DNA of 64,000 nt from Calothrix membranacea FACHB-236 (GCF_014696315.1 NZ_JACJPX010000038.1:19279-83278); one strand, 5' to 3'; positions 54,251 to 63,811 are shown, counted from the first letter of the stretch. The notes: a model not told the origin generated them from the sequence alone. Made by a program: numbers and translations.

Positions 54251-57200
54251 ATGTTAAATATAATCTTACTTGCAGCAGCAATTATTATAGTTAGTGTAGT
54301 GATGTTTTTACACAATCGAATAAGTACTAAATTATACCGAAATTTTATAATTGGCTTTTTAAGCCTCATCCTATTTATTAGTCCGATAAATTATCACAAC
54401 GACATTGTTCTCGCTGCAGGAAATGACCCTTGCGCCACACCGGGAAAAGATGGCTCTGGCACAATTAACGGTATTGTTAATTCCTATTTCGCTGCTAATT
54501 CTGGAACCGTTAATAGTGGTGCAACTTCCATTACTGTCAACGTAGCTAGTAAATCGCCTAACACTGCCCCCGATATTGCAGTTGGCGATTTGCTGATGAT
54601 TATTCAGATGCAAGATGCTGACATTGACTCCAGCAACACAGCGGCCTACGGAGATGGTACAGGTGGGGATGTACCAGCCTATAGTAGTCCTGAGCCAACT
54701 CCTCCTACCGTTGCTACTGATACTCCTCCTTCTACAGGAGCAAGTGGCTTTACAGCAATTAATAATGCCGGACATTATGAATTTATTACCGTTACCAGTG
54801 TATCGGGGTCAACAATTGGGATTAAGGGGACTGGAGCTAGTAAAGGACTGAACTATACATATCGTTCTGCAACAGCAGGCACAAGTGGCAGACGTAGTTA
54901 CCAGATTATTCGAGTACCTCAATACTCTAGCATCACCTTGAATGCAGGTGTGACCGCTTTACCTTGGGATGGGACAGTGGGTGGAGTTTTTGCCATAGAT
55001 GTAGCAGGCAAAATGACTTTGGGTGGTGGCACTATTGTCGATCTCCGGGGTAAAGGGTTTCGTCCCGGAGCAGGTCGTCAATTAGGAGGAGGAAGCGGTG
55101 GTGCGAATACAGACTATCGCTCTATAAGTACAGATGGTTTTAATGGTTCCAAGGGAGAAGGTATCGCTGGTACACCTAAATTTTTACTTCAATACTTTGA
55201 TCCTAGTACCATCAGTACAATCAACGGTAACCCTCCCACTGCACCAACTATAATCACCAATACTGACGAAGGCTATCCCAACGGCAGCTATGGCAGGGGT
55301 GCGCCCGCCAATGCAGGTGGAGGTAGCACAGATGGCAGACCCTCCAATAACGACGAAAACAGCGGTGGGGGCGGAGGCTCTAATGGTGGAGATGGCGGTC
55401 GTGGGGGACGAGCTTGGAATAGCCAAGTGCCATCAGGAGGTTTTGGTGGTAAGGCATTTAGCACAGCACTAATAAATAATGGTGAACGCCTATTTATGGG
55501 TGGAGGTGGAGGTGCAGGTACAACCAATAATGCCACGGCTTCTGTCAGTAGAACCCTTGGTACGACTTATACAGGTTCGCCAACTTATGCGAATGGTGCA
55601 GATTTTAATGGTAGTAACACAACATCAGGTACTGGTATCTACAGCAGTGGTGGTGCAGGGGGAGGAATTGCTGTAGTGCGTGCTGACACTATCGCTGGGA
55701 GTGGCACTATTGATGTCAGAGGCGTACAAGGTTTAAGCATCGGTAATGATGGCGCTGGTGGCGGCGGTGCTGGAGGAACTGTTTATGCGGTTGCCTATGA
55801 TGTTAAAAGTACCGGTACAACTGGGATTAGTAATCTCAGTGTAAATGCTGCTGGTGGTGATGGCGGTTGGTCAACCTTTAGAGAAGCTCACGGCCCTGGC
55901 GGTGGTGGCGGCGGTGGTGTTGTCGTTAGTACGAGTGCAGCAGCCACAGTCGTTAGCCTGGCAGGAGGATCTGGTGGTCAAACGGGATTATTAGGTAATG
56001 CTAATCCGCGTAACTTTTATGCAGCAGGTGGTACTGGTTTACTAGCCCCAATTTCTGCTAACGATAGCCCAGGAATTAAAAGTGGCGCTCAATGCTTACC
56101 TAAATTAACAGTAACTAAAACCACTAGCACGCCTACAATTACTAAACCGGGAACGGGTGCAATGACTGCGACTTATACGATCACAGTATCTAACGCAGCT
56201 CTCACATCCTCAGCTACTAATGTGGTGATTTCCGATTTGTTACCTACAGGTTTCACCTATGCTTCAACTACCTCAGTGACTACGAGCAGTGGCGCAACTC
56301 GGCCTACAACTACTAACCCAACCGCTACAGCAACAAATCCTAGTTGGGGGACGTTTACCATTCCAGAAGCTGAGTCTGTCACCATTGTTTTTAACGTGAA
56401 TATTCCTAACGCTACTGCTTTAGGAACTTATCAAAATCCAGCCACAGCTACCTATGATGATCCAACTCGGACTACAGCAGGTGGAACTACAACTGCTAGT
56501 TATAATTCTGCTTCAAGTACGGGGGAAGATGTAACGATTATTGGGATAGATTATGGCGATGCACCGGATACCAGCAGTGGTACAGGTGCAGGTAACTATC
56601 AAACAACTTTAGCTAATGGAGGAGCTAGTCATAACATTGTTAGTACTCTCAAAATGGGGGCAAATATTGATGCTGATGATGGCACTTTGCAAAATGCTAA
56701 TGCCGATGCCGATGATACAACAGGTACACCTGATGATGAAGATGGTGTGACTTTACCTGCTATTAACACCAGCACCACATCTTACACAGCTACAGTCAAC
56801 GTTAGTAATACAGCAGCAGCAGCTTATTTAGTTGGTTGGATTGACTTTAACAAAGATGGTTTGTTTGCAGCTAGTGAAGGTGTTGCCTATGATTCCAATA
56901 CAGGTTTAGCAGGTATCCAACCGATCGCAGTTAGTGCTACAGCCCAAAACATCAATATCCAGTGGACAGGGATTACAGGATTAACTGCGGGTGATACTTA
57001 TGCTCGTTTCCGCTTGAGTGATAGCGCTACGCTCACAACCTCTACTCCCAATACTGCGATCGCCAATGGTGAAGTTGAAGACTATAAAATTAGCATTGGT
57101 GCTGTGCCAAATCTTAGCCTAGTTAAACGGATTACGGCGATTAATGGCACAAATATTACCACTACTTTTGTTAATGATTCCACCGCCAATGATGATGCAT

Positions 57201-57694
57201 CTGGCTGGCCGACTGATAAAAATAAATATTTGCGTGGGGCGATCGCTTGTAACACTGATAATGCTTGTAACTCAGTCTCCGGAGTATTACCAGGAGATAA
57301 CCTAGAATACACAATTTATTTCCTTTCCAGTGGTACAGATAATCTCAAGAATGTGAAAATCTGCGATCGCATTCCCACAAATACCACTTTCCAAACAGAT
57401 ACTTACGCCATCGGCAATGGCATTCTTTTAGGTTGGGATAATACAGCACTGGCTGATCCTAGTACTTCAACAGGAACAGGTAAAGTACAACTGACCAACA
57501 CTGCAGATAGCGATCGCGGTCAATTCTATAGTGCCGGCACATCATTACCTAATCCCCCTTGTGGTGCAGCCACCAATACAAATGGTGGAGTTGTAGTAGA
57601 TCTGGGTGCCAGTACTATCGTCCCCAAAGCCACCGCAGCAGGGACACCTTTTGCTTCCTACGGTTTCGTCCGCTTTAACGTGACAGTTAATTAA
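54251..57694 (+). CDS. Large exported mosaic: Gly-rich, DUF11, GEVED
   Basis: 1147 residues; AGGG lies six bases before ATG 54251. Two hydrophobic segments (about 3-19 and 33-44) precede a cleavage-like VLAAGN. Residues 60-340 are beta-rich (GDLLMIIQMQDADIDSS; GVFAIDVAGKMTLGGGTIVD). A Gly-rich region (about 350-570) contains GGGGGSNGGDGGRGG. A DUF11 domain is at about 616-755 (YTITVSNAALTSSATNVVIS). A GEVED domain (about 766-945) starts DYGDAPD and ends NGEVEDYKISIG. The C-terminal module (953-1147) has LVKRITAINGTNIT, GDNLEYTIYFLSSGT and ends YGFVRFNVTVN. Very likely an extracellular fibre or matrix protein. Confidence 0.82.
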   Translation: MLNIILLAAAIIIVSVVMFLHNRISTKLYRNFIIGFLSLILFISPINYHNDIVLAAGNDPCATPGKDGSGTINGIVNSYFAANSGTVNSGATSITVNVASKSPNTAPDIAVGDLLMIIQMQDADIDSSNTAAYGDGTGGDVPAYSSPEPTPPTVATDTPPSTGASGFTAINNAGHYEFITVTSVSGSTIGIKGTGASKGLNYTYRSATAGTSGRRSYQIIRVPQYSSITLNAGVTALPWDGTVGGVFAIDVAGKMTLGGGTIVDLRGKGFRPGAGRQLGGGSGGANTDYRSISTDGFNGSKGEGIAGTPKFLLQYFDPSTISTINGNPPTAPTIITNTDEGYPNGSYGRGAPANAGGGSTDGRPSNNDENSGGGGGSNGGDGGRGGRAWNSQVPSGGFGGKAFSTALINNGERLFMGGGGGAGTTNNATASVSRTLGTTYTGSPTYANGADFNGSNTTSGTGIYSSGGAGGGIAVVRADTIAGSGTIDVRGVQGLSIGNDGAGGGGAGGTVYAVAYDVKSTGTTGISNLSVNAAGGDGGWSTFREAHGPGGGGGGGVVVSTSAAATVVSLAGGSGGQTGLLGNANPRNFYAAGGTGLLAPISANDSPGIKSGAQCLPKLTVTKTTSTPTITKPGTGAMTATYTITVSNAALTSSATNVVISDLLPTGFTYASTTSVTTSSGATRPTTTNPTATATNPSWGTFTIPEAESVTIVFNVNIPNATALGTYQNPATATYDDPTRTTAGGTTTASYNSASSTGEDVTIIGIDYGDAPDTSSGTGAGNYQTTLANGGASHNIVSTLKMGANIDADDGTLQNANADADDTTGTPDDEDGVTLPAINTSTTSYTATVNVSNTAAAAYLVGWIDFNKDGLFAASEGVAYDSNTGLAGIQPIAVSATAQNINIQWTGITGLTAGDTYARFRLSDSATLTTSTPNTAIANGEVEDYKISIGAVPNLSLVKRITAINGTNITTTFVNDSTANDDASGWPTDKNKYLRGAIACNTDNACNSVSGVLPGDNLEYTIYFLSSGTDNLKNVKICDRIPTNTTFQTDTYAIGNGILLGWDNTALADPSTSTGTGKVQLTNTADSDRGQFYSAGTSLPNPPCGAATNTNGGVVVDLGASTIVPKATAAGTPFASYGFVRFNVTVN

Positions 57695-57899
57695 TCCACC
57701 GCCAATCAAATCTATGTGATTTACTTACTCAGTACTAAACCCAAAATCCTTGCTTTTGCCATCAAGTGCGATATAAATAATGTGTCCTTATTGCACTTTT
57801 ATTCTCATACTCAGGGTTTATACGGAGAAATACCAGATATGAGTTAATTCTTCTGCCCATTAGGGGGAGTTACTTTACAGCCAAAACTAGATAATCGCT

Positions 57900-60800
57900 A
57901 TGTCAACCTCCTTTCTTCGAGCATCGACTCGCTTATTTTTAACCACTGCCATAATTTGTGGCAGTTTCTTACCTTTACTAAAAACGGTTTTGGCTGATTC
58001 GACTCCTCCGGGAACTACTATCGACAATAGCGCCACGGGCAGTTTTGAAGGAGAGACATCAGGCACTACTAATACCGTGACTTCTAACACTGTCAGCGTC
58101 ACCGTTTTAGAAGTGGCAGGAATTACGATTAATTCGAGTAGTGTGCCAATAGAAGCCCCTAGTAATGTTACTAATGCGGGCACATATCAAGGAATTGCAG
58201 GGATTAATACAGGTGATGTGGTCTATTTTGACTTCACTATTACTAACACTGGCAACGATCCGACGCAATTTTTTATCCCTGGTACAGCCACAATTACAGG
58301 TGGAACATTAGAAGGTATTCAGATTATTGCTGTTGATCCTGATGGTACAGGTACAGCTTCACAGACAACAGTTGCTGTCAATGTTCCCAGTGGCGGGGAT
58401 AATACGATCAATTTGTTAGGTACAACTAATGGTTATATCCCTGTTAATGGCACAGTAAAAGTGCGAGTAGCTGTCAAAGTTACAGAAACAGTGGTGAATA
58501 ATTCTATTACTGTAACTTTAGGAAATACACCTGTTCCTCCCAATCCCAGCAGCCAAAACCAACCTTACACAGCCAATGGCAATCTTGATGTTTATACAGT
58601 AGATTTGCCCAATGGGACAACTATTCCTAGTAGCTATGCCAGCATTCCTACAGTCAGTCAAGTTGCAGAAGCTAGCGGTAATCCTGCTAATGGCGATTCT
58701 ACCAATCATCGCCAAGAAGCAAGCGCCAATCAATCTATTGCATTAGCAGCTACACCAAATACTTCTGGTTATAAATCAGTACAATTAACCACCGACAATG
58801 ATAGTACCAATAGCGTTACTCCTGGTGACAAACTTACCTGGAGAGTGACCTATGCTAATACTGGTTCTGTAGATATTAGCAACTTTCAAATTACTGATGC
58901 TTTACCAGCAGGAGTAACGCTATCCACAGCATTAGCTGCTGCTAATATTACTGTCAATGCTACACAAGCAACAGCACCATCTCCTAATACTAGTTATAAC
59001 GGTACAGGTAATAATAATCTCTTTGCTGCTGGCGTAACATTCAAAGCAGGTGGAGTGATTACAATTGATATTCCTGTGAATGTAAACCCTGCATTACCTA
59101 ATGGCACAATTCTCAGCAATCAACCTACTGCTAATGGCTCAAATTTACCGACAGCGGGCGTAAAAACAGACAATATTGACAATACTACGACAGGTTTAAC
59201 TACAGGAGTTACGCCTCTAACTAACAGTATTCTACAAACTCAAAATTCTAGTATTGATCCCACAACTGTAATTGTGGGAACTCCTACTGTAGTTGGTTAT
59301 AAATCAGTTAAATTAACAACCGATCAAGGTGCAACAGGTCTTGACCCTGGAGACACTGTAACATGGACAGTAATTTATAAAAATAGCGGAACAGTAGATG
59401 TTCCTAATTTTCAAATTACTGATACATTACCATCAGGGGTAACTAAATCAGGAACACCTACTCTCGTAACAGCAAGTGGTGGTGGGCAGACTTCTCCGAC
59501 AATTAATAGTAGTTATGATGGCATTAGTAATACTAACCTCTTTGCTTCTGGAATTACATTAAAAGCAGGGGGAACAATAGTTGTTAATATTCCTGTAACG
59601 ATTAATAGCGGAGTATCAGGCACAAAATCCAACCAAGCTACAGGCAAAGGTAATAACTTAACAACCGCAGGCATCAATACAGATAACGTTGATAGCGACA
59701 CAGGAATAACAGAAGTTCCTACAGCTAGTATTAAGCAAACTCAAACAGGAACAATTGACCCCACTGTCATTAATATTCCTGCTACTACACCAACGCCAAG
59801 TTTATCAGGTTATAAATCTGTAAAACTGACAAATGATTTGGATAGTAGTAGTAGCATTACTACGGGAGATACAGTTACATGGACAGTTACCTACATCAAT
59901 ACAGGTACAGTTGATGTTACTAACTTCCAAATTACTGATATATTGCCATCAGGATTAACAAAATCAAGCAGTATTAATATTACAACAAATAATACTCAAG
60001 GTACAGCACCAACTGCTAATAGTAGTTATGATGGCACTGGAAATAATAGCCTTTTACAAACCCCAATTACTTTCAAAGCTGGGGGCATTATTACAGTCAC
60101 AATTCCTGTAAATATTAACGCTGGATCATCAGGTACAAAATCTAATCAAGCAACAGCTAATGGTGGAAATATCTCAGCCACAAATACAGATAATGTTGAT
60201 AGTAGCACTAGCGGATTACCTACAGGTGTAACCATACCTAGTGGTAGCGTTACGCAAACACAAAATCCTAGCATTGATCCAACTACATTCACAATTATTG
60301 CGCCTCAAGTATCAGGTTACAAATCTGTGAAATTAACCACAGATGCAGATACAAGTAATAGCGTTACTTCCGGAGATACAGTCACATGGACAATTATTTA
60401 TAAAAACTCAGGAACAGCGAGTGTTCCCAATTTTCAAATAGCAGATGCTTTACCAACTGGAGTCACAAAAACCGGAACACCAACTATCAGCGTGAGTGGT
60501 GTAGGGCAGACAACTCCTAGCATTAATACTAACTACAATGGTAACGGCAATAATAATCTTTTCAGTACTACAGTGCCTTTAGTTGCTGGGGGTGTAATAG
60601 CAGTTAAAATTCCTGTGACAATTAACGCTAATCAAGTAGGAGATAAAGTTAACCAAGCTGTAGGTACAGGCACAGGAATCACCGCAGTTAATACAGATAA
60701 TGTAGACAACACCACCACATTACCTAGCGATGTATTAGCGCAAATTGAAACAGGCAGTATAGCACAAACTCAACTAGCATCTGTTGACGCTACTAAAATC

Positions 60801-61982
60801 AGCATTCCCGAAGTGCAAGGATTTAAATCTGTCAAATTAACTAATGATGTAGATACTAATAATGTAGTTACGGCTGGTGATGAAATAACTTGGACAATTG
60901 CTTATAAAAATACTAGTACAGTACCAATTACTAATTTCCAAATTACAGATGTTTTAGATAGTAATGTTACTAGAACTGGGGCGAATCCGATTTCTGTGAA
61001 TGTGAAAATTGCTGGAGTAAGTCAAACATCTCCTACTATTAATTCAGCTTACACAGGTTCCAATCCTAATGCTAATTTAATTGATGCCTCTACTCCCTAT
61101 ACATTACCTGCTAATGCTGTTATTACTATCAATGTTCCTGTAAAAATTATCAGTGCTACTCCGGCAAATACGGTTTTAAGTAATCAAAGTATAGCTACTG
61201 CTAGTAACTTGCCTAGTATTGGTGTCAAAACAGATAACGTTGATAGTAACCCTAGCACTACTTTACCAGCAGATGTCACTATACCTAGTAATAGTATTGA
61301 TCAAACAGAAAATACAGGGACAATTGACCCGACTACTGTAACTACAACTGTTCCCGTTAGTAGTGGTGTTCCGAATTTACTTTTGGTGAAAAGAATTACG
61401 GCGATTAATGGTGTGAATATTACAGGGTTTGTAGATGATACGACAAGCGCGCAAGCTAGCGATGATGATAATGCTAACTGGCCTACTCCTAAAAATACTT
61501 ACTTACCTGGAGCAATAAATCTCAGTAATATTAAACCAGGCGATCAACTAGAGTATACGATTTATTATCTTTCTACTGGTACTCAAGATGCAACCAATGT
61601 CACAATTTGCGATTTAATTCCTAGTAGTACTACCTTTTTGGGAACAGCATTTAATGGACTGACTGCTGATACAGGTGGTTTACCACAAGCAGATATGGGG
61701 ATAGCATTTGCTAATAGCAACACTAGTTTACCTACTGTGCCTACAGTTTACATGACTAATGTTGCTGATGGCGATCGCGGTTTCTTTTATGCACCAGGGA
61801 CTACACCTCCAAGCATTTGTAAAAAACCCGTCAGTTTTACCACGATGACAGATGCAGATAATACTAATGGTTTAGTAATGGTTAATGTAGTGACAAGTCC
61901 TACTACCTTACCCAAAGCAACTGGATCTGGTACTCCGACTAATTCTTATGGATATATCAGATTCAAAGTTAAGGTGAATTGA
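57900..61982 (+). CDS. Large exported protein with five tandem DUF11 repeats
   Basis: 1360 residues. Signal peptide: LFLTTAIICGSFLPLLKTVL, cleavage near ADSTP (about 33). The N-terminal domain resembles that of the first gene of the locus (EVAGITIN; NTGNDPTQFFIPGTATI). Five DUF11 repeats start at nucleotides 58767, 59295, 59808, 60315 and 60819 (period 504-528 bases, 168-176 residues). Each opens GYKSVKLT or similar and carries GDTVTWT, NFQITDxLPxGVT, TDNVD and SIDPT. The C-terminal module (1158-1360) matches the previous protein and ends YGYIRFKVKVN. There are few Cys. Predicted as a rod-like surface protein. Downstream is a 14 bp hairpin. Confidence 0.85.
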   Translation: MSTSFLRASTRLFLTTAIICGSFLPLLKTVLADSTPPGTTIDNSATGSFEGETSGTTNTVTSNTVSVTVLEVAGITINSSSVPIEAPSNVTNAGTYQGIAGINTGDVVYFDFTITNTGNDPTQFFIPGTATITGGTLEGIQIIAVDPDGTGTASQTTVAVNVPSGGDNTINLLGTTNGYIPVNGTVKVRVAVKVTETVVNNSITVTLGNTPVPPNPSSQNQPYTANGNLDVYTVDLPNGTTIPSSYASIPTVSQVAEASGNPANGDSTNHRQEASANQSIALAATPNTSGYKSVQLTTDNDSTNSVTPGDKLTWRVTYANTGSVDISNFQITDALPAGVTLSTALAAANITVNATQATAPSPNTSYNGTGNNNLFAAGVTFKAGGVITIDIPVNVNPALPNGTILSNQPTANGSNLPTAGVKTDNIDNTTTGLTTGVTPLTNSILQTQNSSIDPTTVIVGTPTVVGYKSVKLTTDQGATGLDPGDTVTWTVIYKNSGTVDVPNFQITDTLPSGVTKSGTPTLVTASGGGQTSPTINSSYDGISNTNLFASGITLKAGGTIVVNIPVTINSGVSGTKSNQATGKGNNLTTAGINTDNVDSDTGITEVPTASIKQTQTGTIDPTVINIPATTPTPSLSGYKSVKLTNDLDSSSSITTGDTVTWTVTYINTGTVDVTNFQITDILPSGLTKSSSINITTNNTQGTAPTANSSYDGTGNNSLLQTPITFKAGGIITVTIPVNINAGSSGTKSNQATANGGNISATNTDNVDSSTSGLPTGVTIPSGSVTQTQNPSIDPTTFTIIAPQVSGYKSVKLTTDADTSNSVTSGDTVTWTIIYKNSGTASVPNFQIADALPTGVTKTGTPTISVSGVGQTTPSINTNYNGNGNNNLFSTTVPLVAGGVIAVKIPVTINANQVGDKVNQAVGTGTGITAVNTDNVDNTTTLPSDVLAQIETGSIAQTQLASVDATKISIPEVQGFKSVKLTNDVDTNNVVTAGDEITWTIAYKNTSTVPITNFQITDVLDSNVTRTGANPISVNVKIAGVSQTSPTINSAYTGSNPNANLIDASTPYTLPANAVITINVPVKIISATPANTVLSNQSIATASNLPSIGVKTDNVDSNPSTTLPADVTIPSNSIDQTENTGTIDPTTVTTTVPVSSGVPNLLLVKRITAINGVNITGFVDDTTSAQASDDDNANWPTPKNTYLPGAINLSNIKPGDQLEYTIYYLSTGTQDATNVTICDLIPSSTTFLGTAFNGLTADTGGLPQADMGIAFANSNTSLPTVPTVYMTNVADGDRGFFYAPGTTPPSICKKPVSFTTMTDADNTNGLVMVNVVTSPTTLPKATGSGTPTNSYGYIRFKVKVN

Positions 61983-62026
61983 TAAGCTGTTACGTATTTA
62001 AATTGTATATCTCTCGCTCATTGGTT

Positions 62027-62064
62027 AAGGGTCAAGAGTCCAAAGTCAAAGACTCTTGACCCTT
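62027..62064. terminator. Perfect 14 bp hairpin after surface locus
   Basis: AAGGGTCAAGAGTC (62027-62040) pairs with GACTCTTGACCCTT (62051-62064) around a ten-base loop, 44 bases after the stop at 61982. Position suits a terminator for the locus; no T-run follows. Its words match the STRR at 33786. Confidence 0.5.
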
Positions 62065-62144
62065 GACAGACCTAACACCAGAATATTTGATTTAAGCACG
62101 TATCAACTTAAGTTTTTAGGTAATAGGATAAATATATAAAATAA

Positions 62145-62163
62145 GGACACAAAGTTTGTGTCC
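62145..62163. repeat. GGACACAAA palindrome
   Basis: GGACACAAA-G-TTTGTGTCC, a perfect hairpin of the short dispersed type found in Nostoc-like intergenic DNA. Confidence 0.7.
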
Positions 62164-62558
62164 CTACAGAATATAAATTAATACGCTTGGATTAAGCTCA
62201 TTAGTGATTGATTTCTCACTTATTAAAGAAGCCATGTCAATTGGGGGATTCTCCCCCAAACCCCCGATTGGGTGACGGTTGCGTCCCCCAAACCCCCTCC
62301 AAAAATTATTGTTCTTTTTTTGTTTAGTAACTAGTACCGCAAGGCGGAAGTCAAAAGTCAAAAGATTTATATATCTGGGCTTTTGAATGTTTGAAACTGT
62401 AGCTTTATTTACGCCGTGTTGTACTAGTTTTTTGGTTTTGTTATTAATTAATTATTTTTCTTAACTGAATTGTATTTGAATATAAATGAGTTGCAGATAT
62501 TGTTTGAATTTGGATAACAGTCTCTAATGTTTAATGTACATGGGGGCAGCTATTTCTT

Positions 62559-62610
62559 AATAGGTAATACCAATTCCAATAATGTTTGTGAAAAATTGGT
62601 ATTACCTATT
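62559..62610. repeat. Perfect 17 bp inverted repeat
   Basis: AATAGGTAATACCAATT (62559-62575) and AATTGGTATTACCTATT (62594-62610) are exact complements with an 18-base spacer, 47 bases beyond the stop of the minus-strand TPR gene. It could be a MITE-like fragment or the terminator of that gene. Confidence 0.75.
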
Positions 62611-62656
62611 ATTTTGTTAAGGTAAAAATTTGGATTTTAATCAAATCAAAACCGCA

Positions 62657-63811
62657 TTACTGAGAATTCATGGATGTAGGCTGTGGTGGTACCAAAATTG
62701 GTACATAGCCAGGATCACCTTGAAGTTCTTGAGGATTTTCTTGAGAATTTTCTGGTTGATTTGGTTGTTGTAAATTATTATCTGGAAATAGATTAATTGC
62801 AGCAGCTGGAGCAACAGGAGTCTGTGTTTGAGCTACTTGAGGTGGTTTAGGCGCTAATATTTGAGCCATTTGTTGCATTAACGGCTCCATTTTCTCAGCT
62901 TGCGCGATGTTCCCTTGAGCATTGTACTCATTTTGGGCACGTTTAAAGGCGCTATTAGCGGTTTTAAAATTACCCTGATTATATAAAGCTACACCCAAAT
63001 TATAGTAAGCTGAGGCATTTTTAGGATTATGTTGAATAGCTTGCTGGTAAACAGCGATCGCCTCCGCAGTTTGCCCTTGCAGTGCCATCAGACTGCCCAA
63101 GTTGCTGTAAGCTACAGCATTGTCTGGATCTTGTTCTATGAGTTGTTTGTATGTAGCGATCGCTTCTTGAATTTGACCTTGTTGTTGTTGGGCGATCGCT
63201 AAATTAAAGTAAGCATTAGCATTGCGAGTATCCAGATTAATTGCTTGCTGATAAGCTGCGATCGCTTCTGGTATTTGCCCTTGTTCGTACAATACTACGC
63301 CTAAATTATATTGGGCTGCTGCTATTGTCGGATCTATCAACAAGGTTTGACGGTAAGCAGTAATTGCGGCTTCTCTTTGACCTTGACGTTGCAAGGCTAG
63401 ACCTAAGTTATAGTAAGCTTGGCTGGAATTAGGATTAATCTTAATTGCCTCTGCAAACTCTTGTACAGCTACATCCAAGCGGTTTTGCTGTAGTAAAATA
63501 GTGCCTAGGTAATTTCTAGCCATTCCTATTTTAGAATCTAGGCGCAATGCTTCTCTGAAGGCATATTCTGCACCTTGCCAGTCTTGACGGTGATAACGCA
63601 TCACTCCCTGCTGGAAGAAACTGGCGGCTTCTAGATTCTGGCTGACGACATTCTGGGCTAAAACTTTGCTTGCTGGTAAATTAGTCAATGTTGGTACAGC
63701 CAATACCAACATTGCCACAGAAGTTGAGAGCAGCTGCCGATAAGCACTTCGGTGCAGCGCTAACTGAGAAAAACTACGAAACCACTGGCGAAGTTGATGT
63801 TTCTCTGACAT
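62657..63811 (-). CDS. Exported TPR-repeat protein
   Basis: 384 residues. A long basic N-terminal region (MSEKHQLRQWFRSFSQLALH) leads to a hydrophobic segment LLSTSVAMLVLAVPTL (about 28-43) and a signal-cleavage-like KVLAQN. About seven TPR units follow (about 65-305), for example SSQAYYNLGLALQRQGQREA, AAQYNLGVVLYEQGQIPEAI and NASAYYNLGVALYNQGNFKT. The last 70 residues are Pro/Gln/Asn-rich (APKPPQVAQTQTPVAPAAAI). Likely periplasmic or outer-membrane-associated scaffold. It is convergent with the surface locus, and its TPR style resembles the protein encoded at 37355. Confidence 0.85.
   Translation of the reverse strand: MSEKHQLRQWFRSFSQLALHRSAYRQLLSTSVAMLVLAVPTLTNLPASKVLAQNVVSQNLEAASFFQQGVMRYHRQDWQGAEYAFREALRLDSKIGMARNYLGTILLQQNRLDVAVQEFAEAIKINPNSSQAYYNLGLALQRQGQREAAITAYRQTLLIDPTIAAAQYNLGVVLYEQGQIPEAIAAYQQAINLDTRNANAYFNLAIAQQQQGQIQEAIATYKQLIEQDPDNAVAYSNLGSLMALQGQTAEAIAVYQQAIQHNPKNASAYYNLGVALYNQGNFKTANSAFKRAQNEYNAQGNIAQAEKMEPLMQQMAQILAPKPPQVAQTQTPVAPAAAINLFPDNNLQQPNQPENSQENPQELQGDPGYVPILVPPQPTSMNSQ

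Larger units (their letters stand above)
61983..62656. repeat. Repeat-dense region after the surface locus
   Basis: Contains three hairpins described separately plus a C/G-rich block at 62237-62304 (GGGGGATTCTCCCCC and two CCCCCAAACCCCC-type words). A 65-codon minus-strand frame over this block is a known type of false gene. No supported gene. Confidence 0.6.

Noticed and set aside
62164..62361. 65-codon minus-strand open frame
   Set aside because: Runs over a C-rich repeat that gives false genes in many Nostoc-like genomes.
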